Origin: Variovorax fucosicus
GTDB taxonomy: Bacteria; Pseudomonadota; Gammaproteobacteria; Burkholderiales; Burkholderiaceae_C
Length of the DNA: 64,000 bases
Direction: 5' to 3'
Assembly (NCBI RefSeq): GCF_030316825.1
Contig: NZ_JASZYU010000002.1
Span: forward strand, 868,001 to 932,000
The notes beneath the pieces are model-generated. The model ran no database searches, was not told where the DNA came from, and saw nothing but the letters and a program-made list of their open reading frames with translations. The first letter of the stretch is position 1; each line of letters starts with the position of its first letter. This document shows positions 1 through 6,593 of the stretch, one piece after another. The position numbers and the translations under genes were made by a program.

Positions 1-256
1 TGAGTGCCAGCACGCGCACCGGGCTGCCATCCGCATGCAGGCCATCGGCGGTCTGCCATGCAAGTGTTTCGGCCTGGCCGGTCTGGGTGGCGAACAGCAC
101 CAGCGCTGGCGCCGCGCCTGTGCCTGCGAGTGCGCTGGCCGCGGCGGCCGTCGCCGCATGCCGGCGCCGCTCGCGCCACCAGATGGTGGCGCAGAGCATG
201 GAATACGCGAGCACGGTGCCGCCCGCCGCGGCGCTGCGAACGGCGTCGATGCTCAT
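1..256 (-). CDS. Membrane-anchored flavodoxin-type reductase, N-terminal fragment (3' end off window)
   Basis: About 85 codons are visible and the gene runs off the left edge. The ATG at 256 opens MSIDAVRSAAAGG, then a hydrophobic stretch (about residues 13-27) followed by the basic stop-transfer run WWRERRRH. A flavodoxin FMN-binding start, VLFATQTGQAET, follows. The same motif occurs in the PepSY-reductase fusion at 8867-11305. This is the usual start of sulfite-reductase-alpha-like or cytochrome P450-reductase-like flavoproteins that pass NADPH electrons through FAD and FMN. It lies 22 bases after apbE on the same strand and is probably the last gene of the PepSY/DUF2271/DUF4198/apbE operon. 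I infer that it is the cytosolic electron donor of that relay. The FAD/NADPH half is not visible. Confidence 0.8.
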   Translation of the reverse strand, partial: MSIDAVRSAAAGGTVLAYSMLCATIWWRERRRHAATAAAASALAGTGAAPALVLFATQTGQAETLAWQTADGLHADGSPVRVLAL

Positions 257-278
257 CGCGTTCTGCGATCGAATGGAC

Positions 279-1208
279 TCATGCGCCGACGCGCTCCATC
301 CACGCGGGCGAGGCGCTCGCCTGCAGCCCATCCGTCTTGCGCTCGAAAAACAGCGCTGCGATGTCGTGCGCCCGTGCAAACGCGAGCCCCTCGGCCGGGC
401 CCAGCACCGTCAGCGCGGTCGCGAGCGCATCGGCCTGCATGCACTCGGCGTGCAGCACGGTGACGGACGCGAGCGCATGGCCGACCGGCTCGCCGGTGCG
501 CGGGTCGATCGTGTGCGACCAGCGCCGGCCCGCGTGCTCGCGCCGGTGCCAGCGGTCGCCCGACGTGGCCACGGCCAGATCGGCCAGTGCAACGGTCGGT
601 GATGCCGTGCCACCGTCTTCCGGTGCTGCGATCTGCACTGTCCAGGAGGCGCCGCCCGGACGACGCCCGACACCGCGCAGTTCGCCGCCGATCTCGAGCA
701 GCAGATCCTTCAGGCCCAGCGCCCGCAGCCCCTCCACCACGTGGTCGACCGCGAAGCCCTTGGCAATGCCGGAAAAGTCCAGCGTCAGCCCGCCCGGTTG
801 CCGCAGCGTGCCGGCAACCGCGTCGAACGGCAGGCGCTGCCAGCCGCAGGCAGCATGGGCTGCGCGTAGCGCCTCGGGCGCGGGTGGATGCACGTCGTCA
901 GCCGCCTCCGGCCCGAAGCCCCACAGCGCGACCAGCGGCCCGACCGTCGGATCCAACGCGCCGCCGCTGGCTTCGGCCCAGCGCAGCGCACAAGCCAGCA
1001 CGGTGGCGAAACCGGACGCCAGCGCATGCACGGCGCCAGCGGCTGCGCGGTTGTAGCGGCTCAGGTCGGAGTCGGTCTGCCAGTGGCTCATCTGTGCGAC
1101 CACGCGCGCCAGCGCAGCCTCCATCGCTGCACGAACGGTGTCGAGCGGCAGCATGTGCGGGTTGTCGAAGCGCAGCGACCAGGTCGTGCCCATGGTTCGC
1201 CCGGCCAA
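279..1208 (-). CDS. apbE: FAD:protein FMN transferase (ApbE family)
   Basis: ApbE moves FMN from FAD onto a Ser/Thr of a target protein. The family pattern is clear: RTMGTTW near the start, SDLSRYN, LDPTVGPLVALWGF, LTLDFSGIAKGFAVD, LLEIGGELR and SHTIDPRTGEPV. The listed start is TTG at 1208; an ATG at 1193 is also possible. The frame stays open upstream to the end of the DUF4198 gene without ATG, GTG or TTG. A CTG at 1322, overlapping the previous stop as CTGA and preceded by GGAAG at 1330-1334, would give about 347 residues, close to the usual family length. No signal peptide is visible with any start, so where it acts is unclear. Its likely substrate is the neighbouring DUF2271 protein. Confidence 0.9.
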   Translation of the reverse strand: MAGRTMGTTWSLRFDNPHMLPLDTVRAAMEAALARVVAQMSHWQTDSDLSRYNRAAAGAVHALASGFATVLACALRWAEASGGALDPTVGPLVALWGFGPEAADDVHPPAPEALRAAHAACGWQRLPFDAVAGTLRQPGGLTLDFSGIAKGFAVDHVVEGLRALGLKDLLLEIGGELRGVGRRPGGASWTVQIAAPEDGGTASPTVALADLAVATSGDRWHRREHAGRRWSHTIDPRTGEPVGHALASVTVLHAECMQADALATALTVLGPAEGLAFARAHDIAALFFERKTDGLQASASPAWMERVGA

Positions 1209-1318
1209 TTGCTGCAGCGTGACCGGATCGGCACGCCGCGGCGCGGCTGCGTTGGCATAGCCCCCGGCGCGCCATCTCGCGAACGAGGGGCGCGTTGCGA
1301 CCGAAGCGTCGTCGAAGG

Positions 1319-2113
1319 TCAGGGCATCACTTCCAGCGTGGCCGCGTAGCTCAGGCGGCGTTCCTTCGCCTGCGGCACCGTGGTCTTGTTGTCCTTGGTG
1401 TTGACGTCCAGCCAGTACATCCCGGCGCTCGGCCAGGTCACGCTGAACTGGCCCTTGCTGTCGGTCTTGATCTTCAGTTCCTCGAGCTTGTCGCGGTACT
1501 GCGTGTTGCCGGCCGTCACGGTCACCTCGAGATCCTTCGCGGGCTGGCCGTCGAGGTTCAGCGTGAAGGTGGATTTCTCGCCCTTGACCAGGTCGGTCGG
1601 ACTGCCGGTGGCGATCAGTTCGAGGCCCTGGCCGATCGGCTTGAGCTGCGAAGGCTTGCCGACTGTCACGAAGGTTTCGATGCGGCCGGCCGATTGGGTG
1701 ACGACCAAGTCGGTTGCATCGGCCGGGATCTCGCGGCCGATGGTTTCGGCCGTGCCGCGCGCGCGCTTGGGCTGGCCGGTGGCCTTGTCCTTCCAGCTCG
1801 CGCTGGCGCCGCCGTTGAGCACGGCGATGCGGTAGGTGCCCGGCTGCGCCACGCTCACGTCGAACACGCTGCGCTGCTTGAGCTGGGCCACGTTGTCGGG
1901 CTTGAGCGTGCCGCCGTCAGGGGCGGTGATCTGCAGGCCGTCGAGCCGCAGCGCATTGTGGTTGGCCACGAACAGGTCGTTCGACACGGCGGCGTCCACC
2001 GTGATCACGTCGCCCTTGGACAGCACCGTGGTCGATGGCAGCAGCCAGACGTTGTGCGCCTGGGCGGTGCCGAGCGCGGCGGTGAGGGCGATGGCGAGCA
2101 GCGAGATTTTCAT
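1319..2113 (-). CDS. DUF4198 periplasmic protein
   Basis: A 264-residue protein starting at ATG 2113 with a clear Sec signal peptide (MKISLLAIALTAALGTAQA, cleavage before HNVW). The mature start, HNVWLLPS followed by a GDVITVDAAVSNDLF-like segment, is typical of DUF4198, a beta-rich periplasmic family often found beside TonB receptors and PepSY proteins. The C-terminal half (GEKSTFTLNLDGQPAKDLEVTV) looks like an Ig- or carboxypeptidase-regulatory-like beta domain. It sits between the DUF2271 and apbE genes on one strand, 35 bases after DUF2271. I infer a periplasmic accessory or metal-binding role in the iron-linked redox operon. No catalytic motif is visible. Confidence 0.85.
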   Translation of the reverse strand: MKISLLAIALTAALGTAQAHNVWLLPSTTVLSKGDVITVDAAVSNDLFVANHNALRLDGLQITAPDGGTLKPDNVAQLKQRSVFDVSVAQPGTYRIAVLNGGASASWKDKATGQPKRARGTAETIGREIPADATDLVVTQSAGRIETFVTVGKPSQLKPIGQGLELIATGSPTDLVKGEKSTFTLNLDGQPAKDLEVTVTAGNTQYRDKLEELKIKTDSKGQFSVTWPSAGMYWLDVNTKDNKTTVPQAKERRLSYAATLEVMP

Positions 2114-2148
2114 GAGTGACTCCAGTGAATGAGATGAAACCGAAACGC

Positions 2149-2673
2149 TCAGGGCTTGAGCTCGAGCCTGATTTCGCCGAGCTCTTCCTTGCCTGCCGCC
2201 ACCGGCTGTGCCGCTGCAGCGGGTGGCCATTGGAACGGGATGCTCACGACCTCGCGGCCGCCGACTTCACGCGCGGCCTCGACCACGAGCTTGTAGGCGC
2301 CTGGGGCCAGCTTCGGCAGCGCGGCCGAGCCTTCGCTGAAACTGAGCTGATGCTTGCCGGCTGGCCTGGTGGCACCGGTGACGCCATCGACCGGCACCGC
2401 CAGTTCGCGGCCGCCGCGGCGCCACCATTGGCGCAGATCCTTCAGCCACTTGGTGCCTTCGCCTTCGGGATTGTGGGTCTTGGTGCGAACGTCGTACCAG
2501 ACGGTGAGCGTGGTTGCCAGCGTGTTGTCCGCGCGCTCGATCCATGCTGCCACGTAAGGGCGGTGGTATTCCGACACGTTGAGGCGCGGCACCTCGATGC
2601 TGACACCGAGACCGGCGGCAAAGGCCGGCGCGCCGAACAATGCGCCGAGCGCGAGGGAGTAACGGACTTTCAC
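2149..2673 (-). CDS. DUF2271 exported protein with an ApbE flavinylation-type motif
   Basis: 174 residues, starting at GTG 2673, with a signal peptide (MKVRYSLALGALFGAPAFAA). The body has the DUF2271 features VAAWIERADN, TLTVWYDVRTKTHNPEGEGTKW and LRQWWRRGG. Residues 96-102 read D-G-V-T-G-A-T, the D-x-x-S/T-G-A-T/S pattern in which ApbE attaches FMN to the last Thr/Ser (known for NqrC and RnfG). Thr102 is therefore the predicted FMN site. The gene lies between the PepSY gene and DUF4198, with apbE two genes on. I infer that it is the extracytoplasmic flavoprotein that takes electrons from the PepSY membrane protein. The motif is seen; the modification and electron path are inferred. Confidence 0.85.
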   Translation of the reverse strand: MKVRYSLALGALFGAPAFAAGLGVSIEVPRLNVSEYHRPYVAAWIERADNTLATTLTVWYDVRTKTHNPEGEGTKWLKDLRQWWRRGGRELAVPVDGVTGATRPAGKHQLSFSEGSAALPKLAPGAYKLVVEAAREVGGREVVSIPFQWPPAAAAQPVAAGKEELGEIRLELKP

Positions 2674-2701
2674 GAAGCGACCTCGTTTCTTGGGGTTGGA
2701 T

Positions 2702-3346
2702 TCAATGGATGAAAAGCAGCGCGAGCAGCACCGGGATCACGAAGCCCATGCCGACCATCGGCCAGGTGAAGGGTCGGTTGCCGGCGTGCATCTTGAGAAT
2801 GAACAAACCGGTGATCGAGAACACCAGCGTGGCTGCGGCAAAGATGTCGATGAACCAGCTCCAGGCTTGGCCGGTGTTGCGGCCCTTGTGCAGGTCGTTG
2901 AAATACGAGAGCCAGCCCCGATCGGTGCGCTCGTATTCGATCTCGCCGTCGGCCAGGCTCAGGCGCAGCCAAGCGTCGCCGCCGGGGCGGGGGAGTGACA
3001 GGTAGATTTCGTCGTCCGACCACTCGGCCTCTTTGCCGGCGGTGTCGACGGCCCAGCGCTCGCGCACCCAGTTTTGCAGATCGGGCGGCAGCGCGGCCTT
3101 GCCTTTGGTCGCCTGCCTAATTCGCGCTGTCTGCGCTTCGAGCCTGGCGAGCAGGGGCGCATCGACCTTGCCGTGTTGTGCAGTGACGAGCGGCTTGGCC
3201 TCGATCTGCCCCGCGTGGTTGAGCGTGAAGCCGGTGATGCCGAACAGCAGCAGGCCGATCAGGCACATTGCCGAACTGACCCAATGCCATTCATGCAGGG
3301 TCTTCAGCCAGTAGGCGCGGCGGCGGTTGTCGGAAGAGCCACTCAT
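2702..3346 (-). CDS. PepSY-associated transmembrane protein
   Basis: A 214-residue inner-membrane protein starting at ATG 3346. A basic N-terminus is followed by LKTLHEWHW, with TM1 at about residues 24-43. A periplasmic PepSY-like region follows (WLRLSLADGEIEYERTDRG, NDLHKGRNTG), then TM2 and TM3 near residues 160-214. The His residues in LHEWHW and NDLHKG are typical of this family and may bind heme. Homologues such as the PiuB type accompany siderophore receptors and are thought to help ferric reduction across the membrane. It is the first gene of the minus-strand operon, about 50 bases downstream of a Fur-like site at 3400-3421. Confidence 0.88.
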   Translation of the reverse strand: MSGSSDNRRRAYWLKTLHEWHWVSSAMCLIGLLLFGITGFTLNHAGQIEAKPLVTAQHGKVDAPLLARLEAQTARIRQATKGKAALPPDLQNWVRERWAVDTAGKEAEWSDDEIYLSLPRPGGDAWLRLSLADGEIEYERTDRGWLSYFNDLHKGRNTGQAWSWFIDIFAAATLVFSITGLFILKMHAGNRPFTWPMVGMGFVIPVLLALLFIH

Positions 3347-3399
3347 GGGCGCTGGAATCGGTCGGTAAGAGAAAGGGAAAGCCCGCGATTCTAGCGTTA

Positions 3400-3421
3400 C
3401 AAATGAGAATCAATGTTATTT
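3400..3421 (-). promoter_or_regulatory. Fur-box-like site upstream of the PepSY operon
   Basis: The AT-rich stretch AAATGAGAATCAATGTTATT stands out from its GC-rich surroundings and resembles the Fur consensus of repeated GATAAT-type hexamers (TGAGAATCA in particular). It lies about 55-75 bases upstream of the PepSY start codon, where the operon promoter should be. It also lies just past the bfr terminator. The match is imperfect, so assignment to Fur is an inference supported by the iron-related gene content. Confidence 0.5.
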
Positions 3422-3441
3422 GCAGGTAAAGAGCAGGCATG

Positions 3442-3461
3442 AAAAAAGGGGCCGAGGCCCC
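3442..3461 (-). terminator. Intrinsic terminator of bfr
   Basis: On the minus strand a GGGGCC/GGCCCC stem with a tiny loop is followed at once by six T residues (bases 3447-3442). It begins 26 bases after the bfr stop codon. It separates bfr transcription from the Fur-like promoter of the next operon. Confidence 0.8.
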
Positions 3462-3486
3462 TTGCGGTCTGACGCAGGCGTGTCGC

Positions 3487-3963
3487 TCAGCTCGCTTCAC
3501 CCATCTGGCTCTGCAGATAGTTCTGCAAGCCGACCTTGGCGACCAGATCGATCTGGGTTTCGAGAAAGTCGATGTGCTCTTCGGTGTCGTCGAGAATCTT
3601 CTGCAGCAGGTCGCGCGAAACATAGTCGCGCACCGTTTCGCAGTGTGCGATGCCGGCCTTGATGGCGGCTTGCGCGCCGGATTCGCTCTTCAGGTCGCAT
3701 GCCAGGATCTCGGGCACATCCTCGCCGATGCTGAGCTTGCCGAGGTCTTGCAGATTCGGCAGGCCGTCGAGCATGAAGATGCGATCCATGAGCCAGTCGG
3801 CGTGCTTCATCTCGCCGATCGACTCCTCGTATTCCTTCTTGGCCAGCTTGTCGAGACCCCAGTGCTTGAGCATGCGGTAGTGCAGGAAGTACTGGTTGAT
3901 CGCAGTCAGCTCGTTCTTGAGCTGGGCCTGCAGATGTTCGATGACTTGGGGGTCGCCCTTCAT
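3487..3963 (-). CDS. bfr: Bacterioferritin
   Basis: A 158-residue iron-storage ferritin with heme, the usual family length. The 24-mer shell oxidises Fe(II) at a diiron site and stores ferric mineral in the cytoplasm. Visible ligands include Glu18 ([11 protein letters not shown]), Glu51 and His54 ([12 protein letters not shown]), Glu94 and the EEHIDFLE segment with His130. Met52 is the residue that binds heme between subunits. The start is ATG 3963. It is a single-gene unit with its own terminator, divergent from ahpC. Its place between the iron-reduction operon and peroxide-defence genes suits its role in removing Fe(II) that would react with peroxide. Confidence 0.97.
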   Translation of the reverse strand: MKGDPQVIEHLQAQLKNELTAINQYFLHYRMLKHWGLDKLAKKEYEESIGEMKHADWLMDRIFMLDGLPNLQDLGKLSIGEDVPEILACDLKSESGAQAAIKAGIAHCETVRDYVSRDLLQKILDDTEEHIDFLETQIDLVAKVGLQNYLQSQMGEAS

Positions 3964-4090
3964 GGTGTTCTTTCTTGTGCGTGAAGCGGCGATTGTGCGA
4001 GCGTGGCCAAGCAAGGCGCAAGGCAAACCCCTGCTATGGCGGTCTGCATGCGTTTGATGGCGATAAGCGTTCGCATCCGCGGCCGGGTCG

Positions 4091-4154
4091 ATAGTCATAC
4101 TGGTTCATGGTAATAGTTCGTGACTATCGATTTGCTCTCGTTAATACTTATACT
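4091..4154 (+). promoter_or_regulatory. OxyR-type operator and promoter of ahpC
   Basis: ATAG (4091), GGTT (4102), ATAG (4113) and CTAT (4124) are each separated by exactly 7 bases. This is the 37-bp OxyR layout ATAG-N7-CTAT-N7-ATAG-N7-CTAT, with three of four elements intact. A TATACT -10 box lies at 4149-4154, 22 bases after the operator, so the operator overlaps the expected -35 region as in class I OxyR activation. ahpC starts at 4195. Regulation by OxyR is inferred from motif and target gene; oxyR itself is not in the window. Confidence 0.8.
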
Positions 4155-4194
4155 CATGGCTCGCCTTTTATTCACGTCATCCCAAGGAAACGAC

Positions 4195-4767
4195 ATGTCC
4201 CTCATCAATACCGAAATCATTCCCTTCAAGGCCACCGCGTATCACAACGGCAAGTTCGTGCCGGTGAGCAACGACAACTTCAAGGGCAAATGGTCGGTCG
4301 TGGTGTTCTATCCGGCTGACTTCACTTTCGTGTGCCCGACCGAACTCGGCGACCTGGCCGACCACTACGCCGAATTCCAGAAGCTCGGGGTCGAGGTGTA
4401 TGGCGTGTCGACCGACACCCATTTCACCCACAAGGCCTGGCACGACACCTCGGACACCATCGGCAAGGTCCAGTACCCGCTGATCGGCGACCCGAGCCAG
4501 CAACTCGCCCGCGCCTTCCAGGTGCTGATCGAAGAAGGCGAAGATGCCGGCCTCGCATACCGCGGCACCTTCGTGATCGACCCCGAAGGCAAGATCAAGA
4601 CCATCGAAGTGCACGACAACGGCATCGGCCGCGACGCAGCCGAATTGCTGCGCCGCGTCAAGGCTGCGCAATACGTGGCTGCCCACCCGGGTGAAGTCTG
4701 CCCGGCCAAGTGGACCGAAGGCGCTGAAACGCTGAAGCCGTCGTTCGACCTCGTCGGAAAAATTTAA
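4195..4767 (+). CDS. ahpC: Alkyl hydroperoxide reductase subunit C (2-Cys peroxiredoxin)
   Basis: 190 residues, close to the 187 of E. coli AhpC. It reduces hydrogen peroxide, organic peroxides and peroxynitrite in the cytoplasm and is itself reduced by AhpF. Peroxidatic Cys47 is in [10 protein letters not shown] and the resolving Cys near 169 is in [10 protein letters not shown]; the C-terminal KI tail suits a typical sensitive 2-Cys Prx. ATG 4195 was chosen because it follows an AAGGAAA ribosome site and begins MSLINTE, the standard start; earlier in-frame starts fall in the promoter. A terminator and an intergenic repeat follow, then ahpF 161 bases on. Confidence 0.98.
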   Translation: MSLINTEIIPFKATAYHNGKFVPVSNDNFKGKWSVVVFYPADFTFVCPTELGDLADHYAEFQKLGVEVYGVSTDTHFTHKAWHDTSDTIGKVQYPLIGDPSQQLARAFQVLIEEGEDAGLAYRGTFVIDPEGKIKTIEVHDNGIGRDAAELLRRVKAAQYVAAHPGEVCPAKWTEGAETLKPSFDLVGKI

Positions 4768-4850
4768 CTCGCCCCCAGGCTGCGCGCACTTCGTGTCGCT
4801 CCTCCAACCCCCTGCCGGGGGCGGGCCGGCCGCTTCGGGCGGCCGTGCGC
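4768..4850 (+). repeat. Dispersed intergenic repeat, copy A
   Basis: The copy begins directly after the ahpC TAA. Bases 4768-4802 are identical over 35 bases to 17090-17124 after rplI. The shared block starts CTCGCCCCCAGG and is followed in both by a C-run/G-run hairpin (CCCCCTGCCGGGGG here). A third, diverged copy lies inverted at 34776-34872. The function is unknown; the position suggests a 3'-UTR or terminator-associated element. Confidence 0.8.
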
Positions 4851-4854
4851 GGCG

Positions 4855-4886
4855 GCCCCTTGGAATGGGTTCGAGGGGCTTTTTTT
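4855..4886 (+). terminator. Intrinsic terminator after ahpC
   Basis: A GCCCCT (4855-4860)/AGGGGC (4874-4879) stem is followed by seven T residues at 4880-4886. It lies 43 bases before the ahpF start. It may end or attenuate the ahpC transcript, giving more ahpC than ahpF message, but that use is inferred. Confidence 0.72.
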
Positions 4887-4928
4887 GCCCCCTGTTGATA
4901 GTTTTCAGATATCGAAAGTGAGTTCTCC

Positions 4929-6530
4929 ATGCTTGACGCCAGCACCAAAGCCCAATTGAAGAGTTACCTCGAACGCGCCACGCAGCCGATCGAAATCGTC
5001 GCCTCGCTCGACGACGGCAAGGCTTCGGGTGAGATGCTTTCGCTGCTGAAGGACGTCGCCGAGGCGTCGCCGCTGGTCAAGCTGACCGAAAGCCGCGACG
5101 ACAACCATCGCAAGCCTTCCTTCTCGGTCAACCGCCCGAGCGAGAACCACGGCCCGCGCTTTGCCGGCCTGCCGATGGGCCATGAATTCACGTCGCTGAT
5201 CCTTGCGCTGCTGCAGATCGGCGGCTACCCACCAAAGGTCGAGCAGGCCGTGCTCGACCAGATCCGCGCGCTTGACGGTGACTTCGAGTTCGAGATCTAT
5301 GTCTCGCTCACCTGCCACAACTGCCCCGACGTGGTCCAGGCGCTGAACCTGATGGCGGTGCAGAACCCGCGCATTCGCACCACGATGATCGAAGGCGGAA
5401 CCTTCCAGGAAGAGGTCAAGGAACGCCAGGTCATGGCCGTACCCACCGTATTCCTGAACGGCACCGAATTCGGCCAGGGCCGCATGAGCCTGGAAGAGAT
5501 CCTCGCCAAGATCGACACCAGCGGCGTCGAGCGCGAAGCGAAGAAGATCGCCGCCAAGGATCCGTTCGACGTGCTCATCGTCGGCGGTGGTCCCGCCGGC
5601 GCAGCCGCTGCCGTGTACGCCGCGCGCAAGGGCATCCGGACCGGCGTCGCGTCGGAGCGCTTCGGTGGCCAGGTGCTCGACACCATGGGCATCGAGAACT
5701 TCATCTCGATCAAGGAGACTGAAGGGCCGAAATTCGCGCATGCGCTCGAAGAGCACGTGCGCAACTACGACGTCGACATCATGAACCTGCAGCGTGCCAA
5801 GGGACTGGTGCCGGGCAAGGAGTTCGTCGAGATCCAGCTCGAGAACGGCGCCTCGCTCAAGAGCCGCACGGTCGTCATCTCGACCGGCGCGCGCTGGCGC
5901 AACATCAACGTGCCCGGCGAACACGAGTTCAAGAACAAGGGCGTGGCCTATTGCCCGCATTGCGACGGCCCGCTGTTCAAGGGCAAGCGCGTTGCGGTGA
6001 TCGGTGGCGGCAACTCAGGCGTCGAAGCCGCGATCGACCTGGCCGGTATCGTCGGCCATGTGACGCTGATCGAGTTCGACACGCAACTGCGCGCCGATGC
6101 GGTGCTGCAGCGCAAGCTCAAGAGCTTGAAGAACGTCGACATCTTCACCAACGCGCAGACCACCGAGATCACCGGCGACCAGAAGGTCAACGGCCTGGTC
6201 TACAAGGACCGCGCGACGGGCGAGCTGAAAAGGGTCGAGCTCGAAGGCGTGTTCATCCAGATCGGCCTTGTGCCCAACACCGACTGGCTGAAAGGCACGG
6301 TCGAGCTGTCGAAGCACGGCGAGATCATCGTGGACGCGAAGGGCCAGACCTCGGTGCCCGGTGTGTTCGCTGCGGGTGACGCGACCACGGTGCCGTTCAA
6401 GCAGATCATCATCGCGGCGGGCGAGGGCGCCAAGGCGGCACTCAGCGCGTTCGACCACCTGATCCGCACATCGGCGCCGGCCGAGGAAGCCGCGCCGGCC
6501 AGCCCTGTGGTGGCCGAAGCGATGGCTTAG
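4929..6530 (+). CDS. ahpF: Alkyl hydroperoxide reductase subunit F
   Basis: A 533-residue flavoprotein that uses NADH, through FAD and two disulfide centres, to re-reduce AhpC. Residues 1-200 form the thioredoxin-like N-terminal domain with Cys129-His-Asn-Cys132. Then come the FAD-binding [17 protein letters not shown], the NAD-binding [15 protein letters not shown] and the redox pair Cys342-Pro-His-Cys345 in [18 protein letters not shown] closes the FAD domain. It is slightly longer than E. coli AhpF because of an Ala/Pro/Glu-rich tail (last 20 residues). The start is ATG 4929. It lies downstream of ahpC on the same strand; a Fur-type box begins one base after its stop. Confidence 0.97.
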   Translation: MLDASTKAQLKSYLERATQPIEIVASLDDGKASGEMLSLLKDVAEASPLVKLTESRDDNHRKPSFSVNRPSENHGPRFAGLPMGHEFTSLILALLQIGGYPPKVEQAVLDQIRALDGDFEFEIYVSLTCHNCPDVVQALNLMAVQNPRIRTTMIEGGTFQEEVKERQVMAVPTVFLNGTEFGQGRMSLEEILAKIDTSGVEREAKKIAAKDPFDVLIVGGGPAGAAAAVYAARKGIRTGVASERFGGQVLDTMGIENFISIKETEGPKFAHALEEHVRNYDVDIMNLQRAKGLVPGKEFVEIQLENGASLKSRTVVISTGARWRNINVPGEHEFKNKGVAYCPHCDGPLFKGKRVAVIGGGNSGVEAAIDLAGIVGHVTLIEFDTQLRADAVLQRKLKSLKNVDIFTNAQTTEITGDQKVNGLVYKDRATGELKRVELEGVFIQIGLVPNTDWLKGTVELSKHGEIIVDAKGQTSVPGVFAAGDATTVPFKQIIIAAGEGAKAALSAFDHLIRTSAPAEEAAPASPVVAEAMA

Positions 6531-6552
6531 ATGAGAACTATTCTCATATAAT
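6531..6552 (+). promoter_or_regulatory. Fur-type palindrome joined to a TATAAT -10 box
   Basis: ATGAGAA-CTA-TTCTCAT (6531-6547) is a perfect 7-3-7 palindrome of Fur-box type. Its last T is also the first base of a perfect TATAAT at 6547-6552. A repressor bound here would cover the promoter. It stands directly upstream of the TonB receptor gene (candidate starts at 6594, 6663 and 6711). Iron repression by Fur is the natural reading, though Fur itself is not encoded here. Confidence 0.85.
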
Positions 6553-6593
6553 AGAAACCTCGGGCGCCTGCCCAAAGCATCGCCAGCCAAGCC

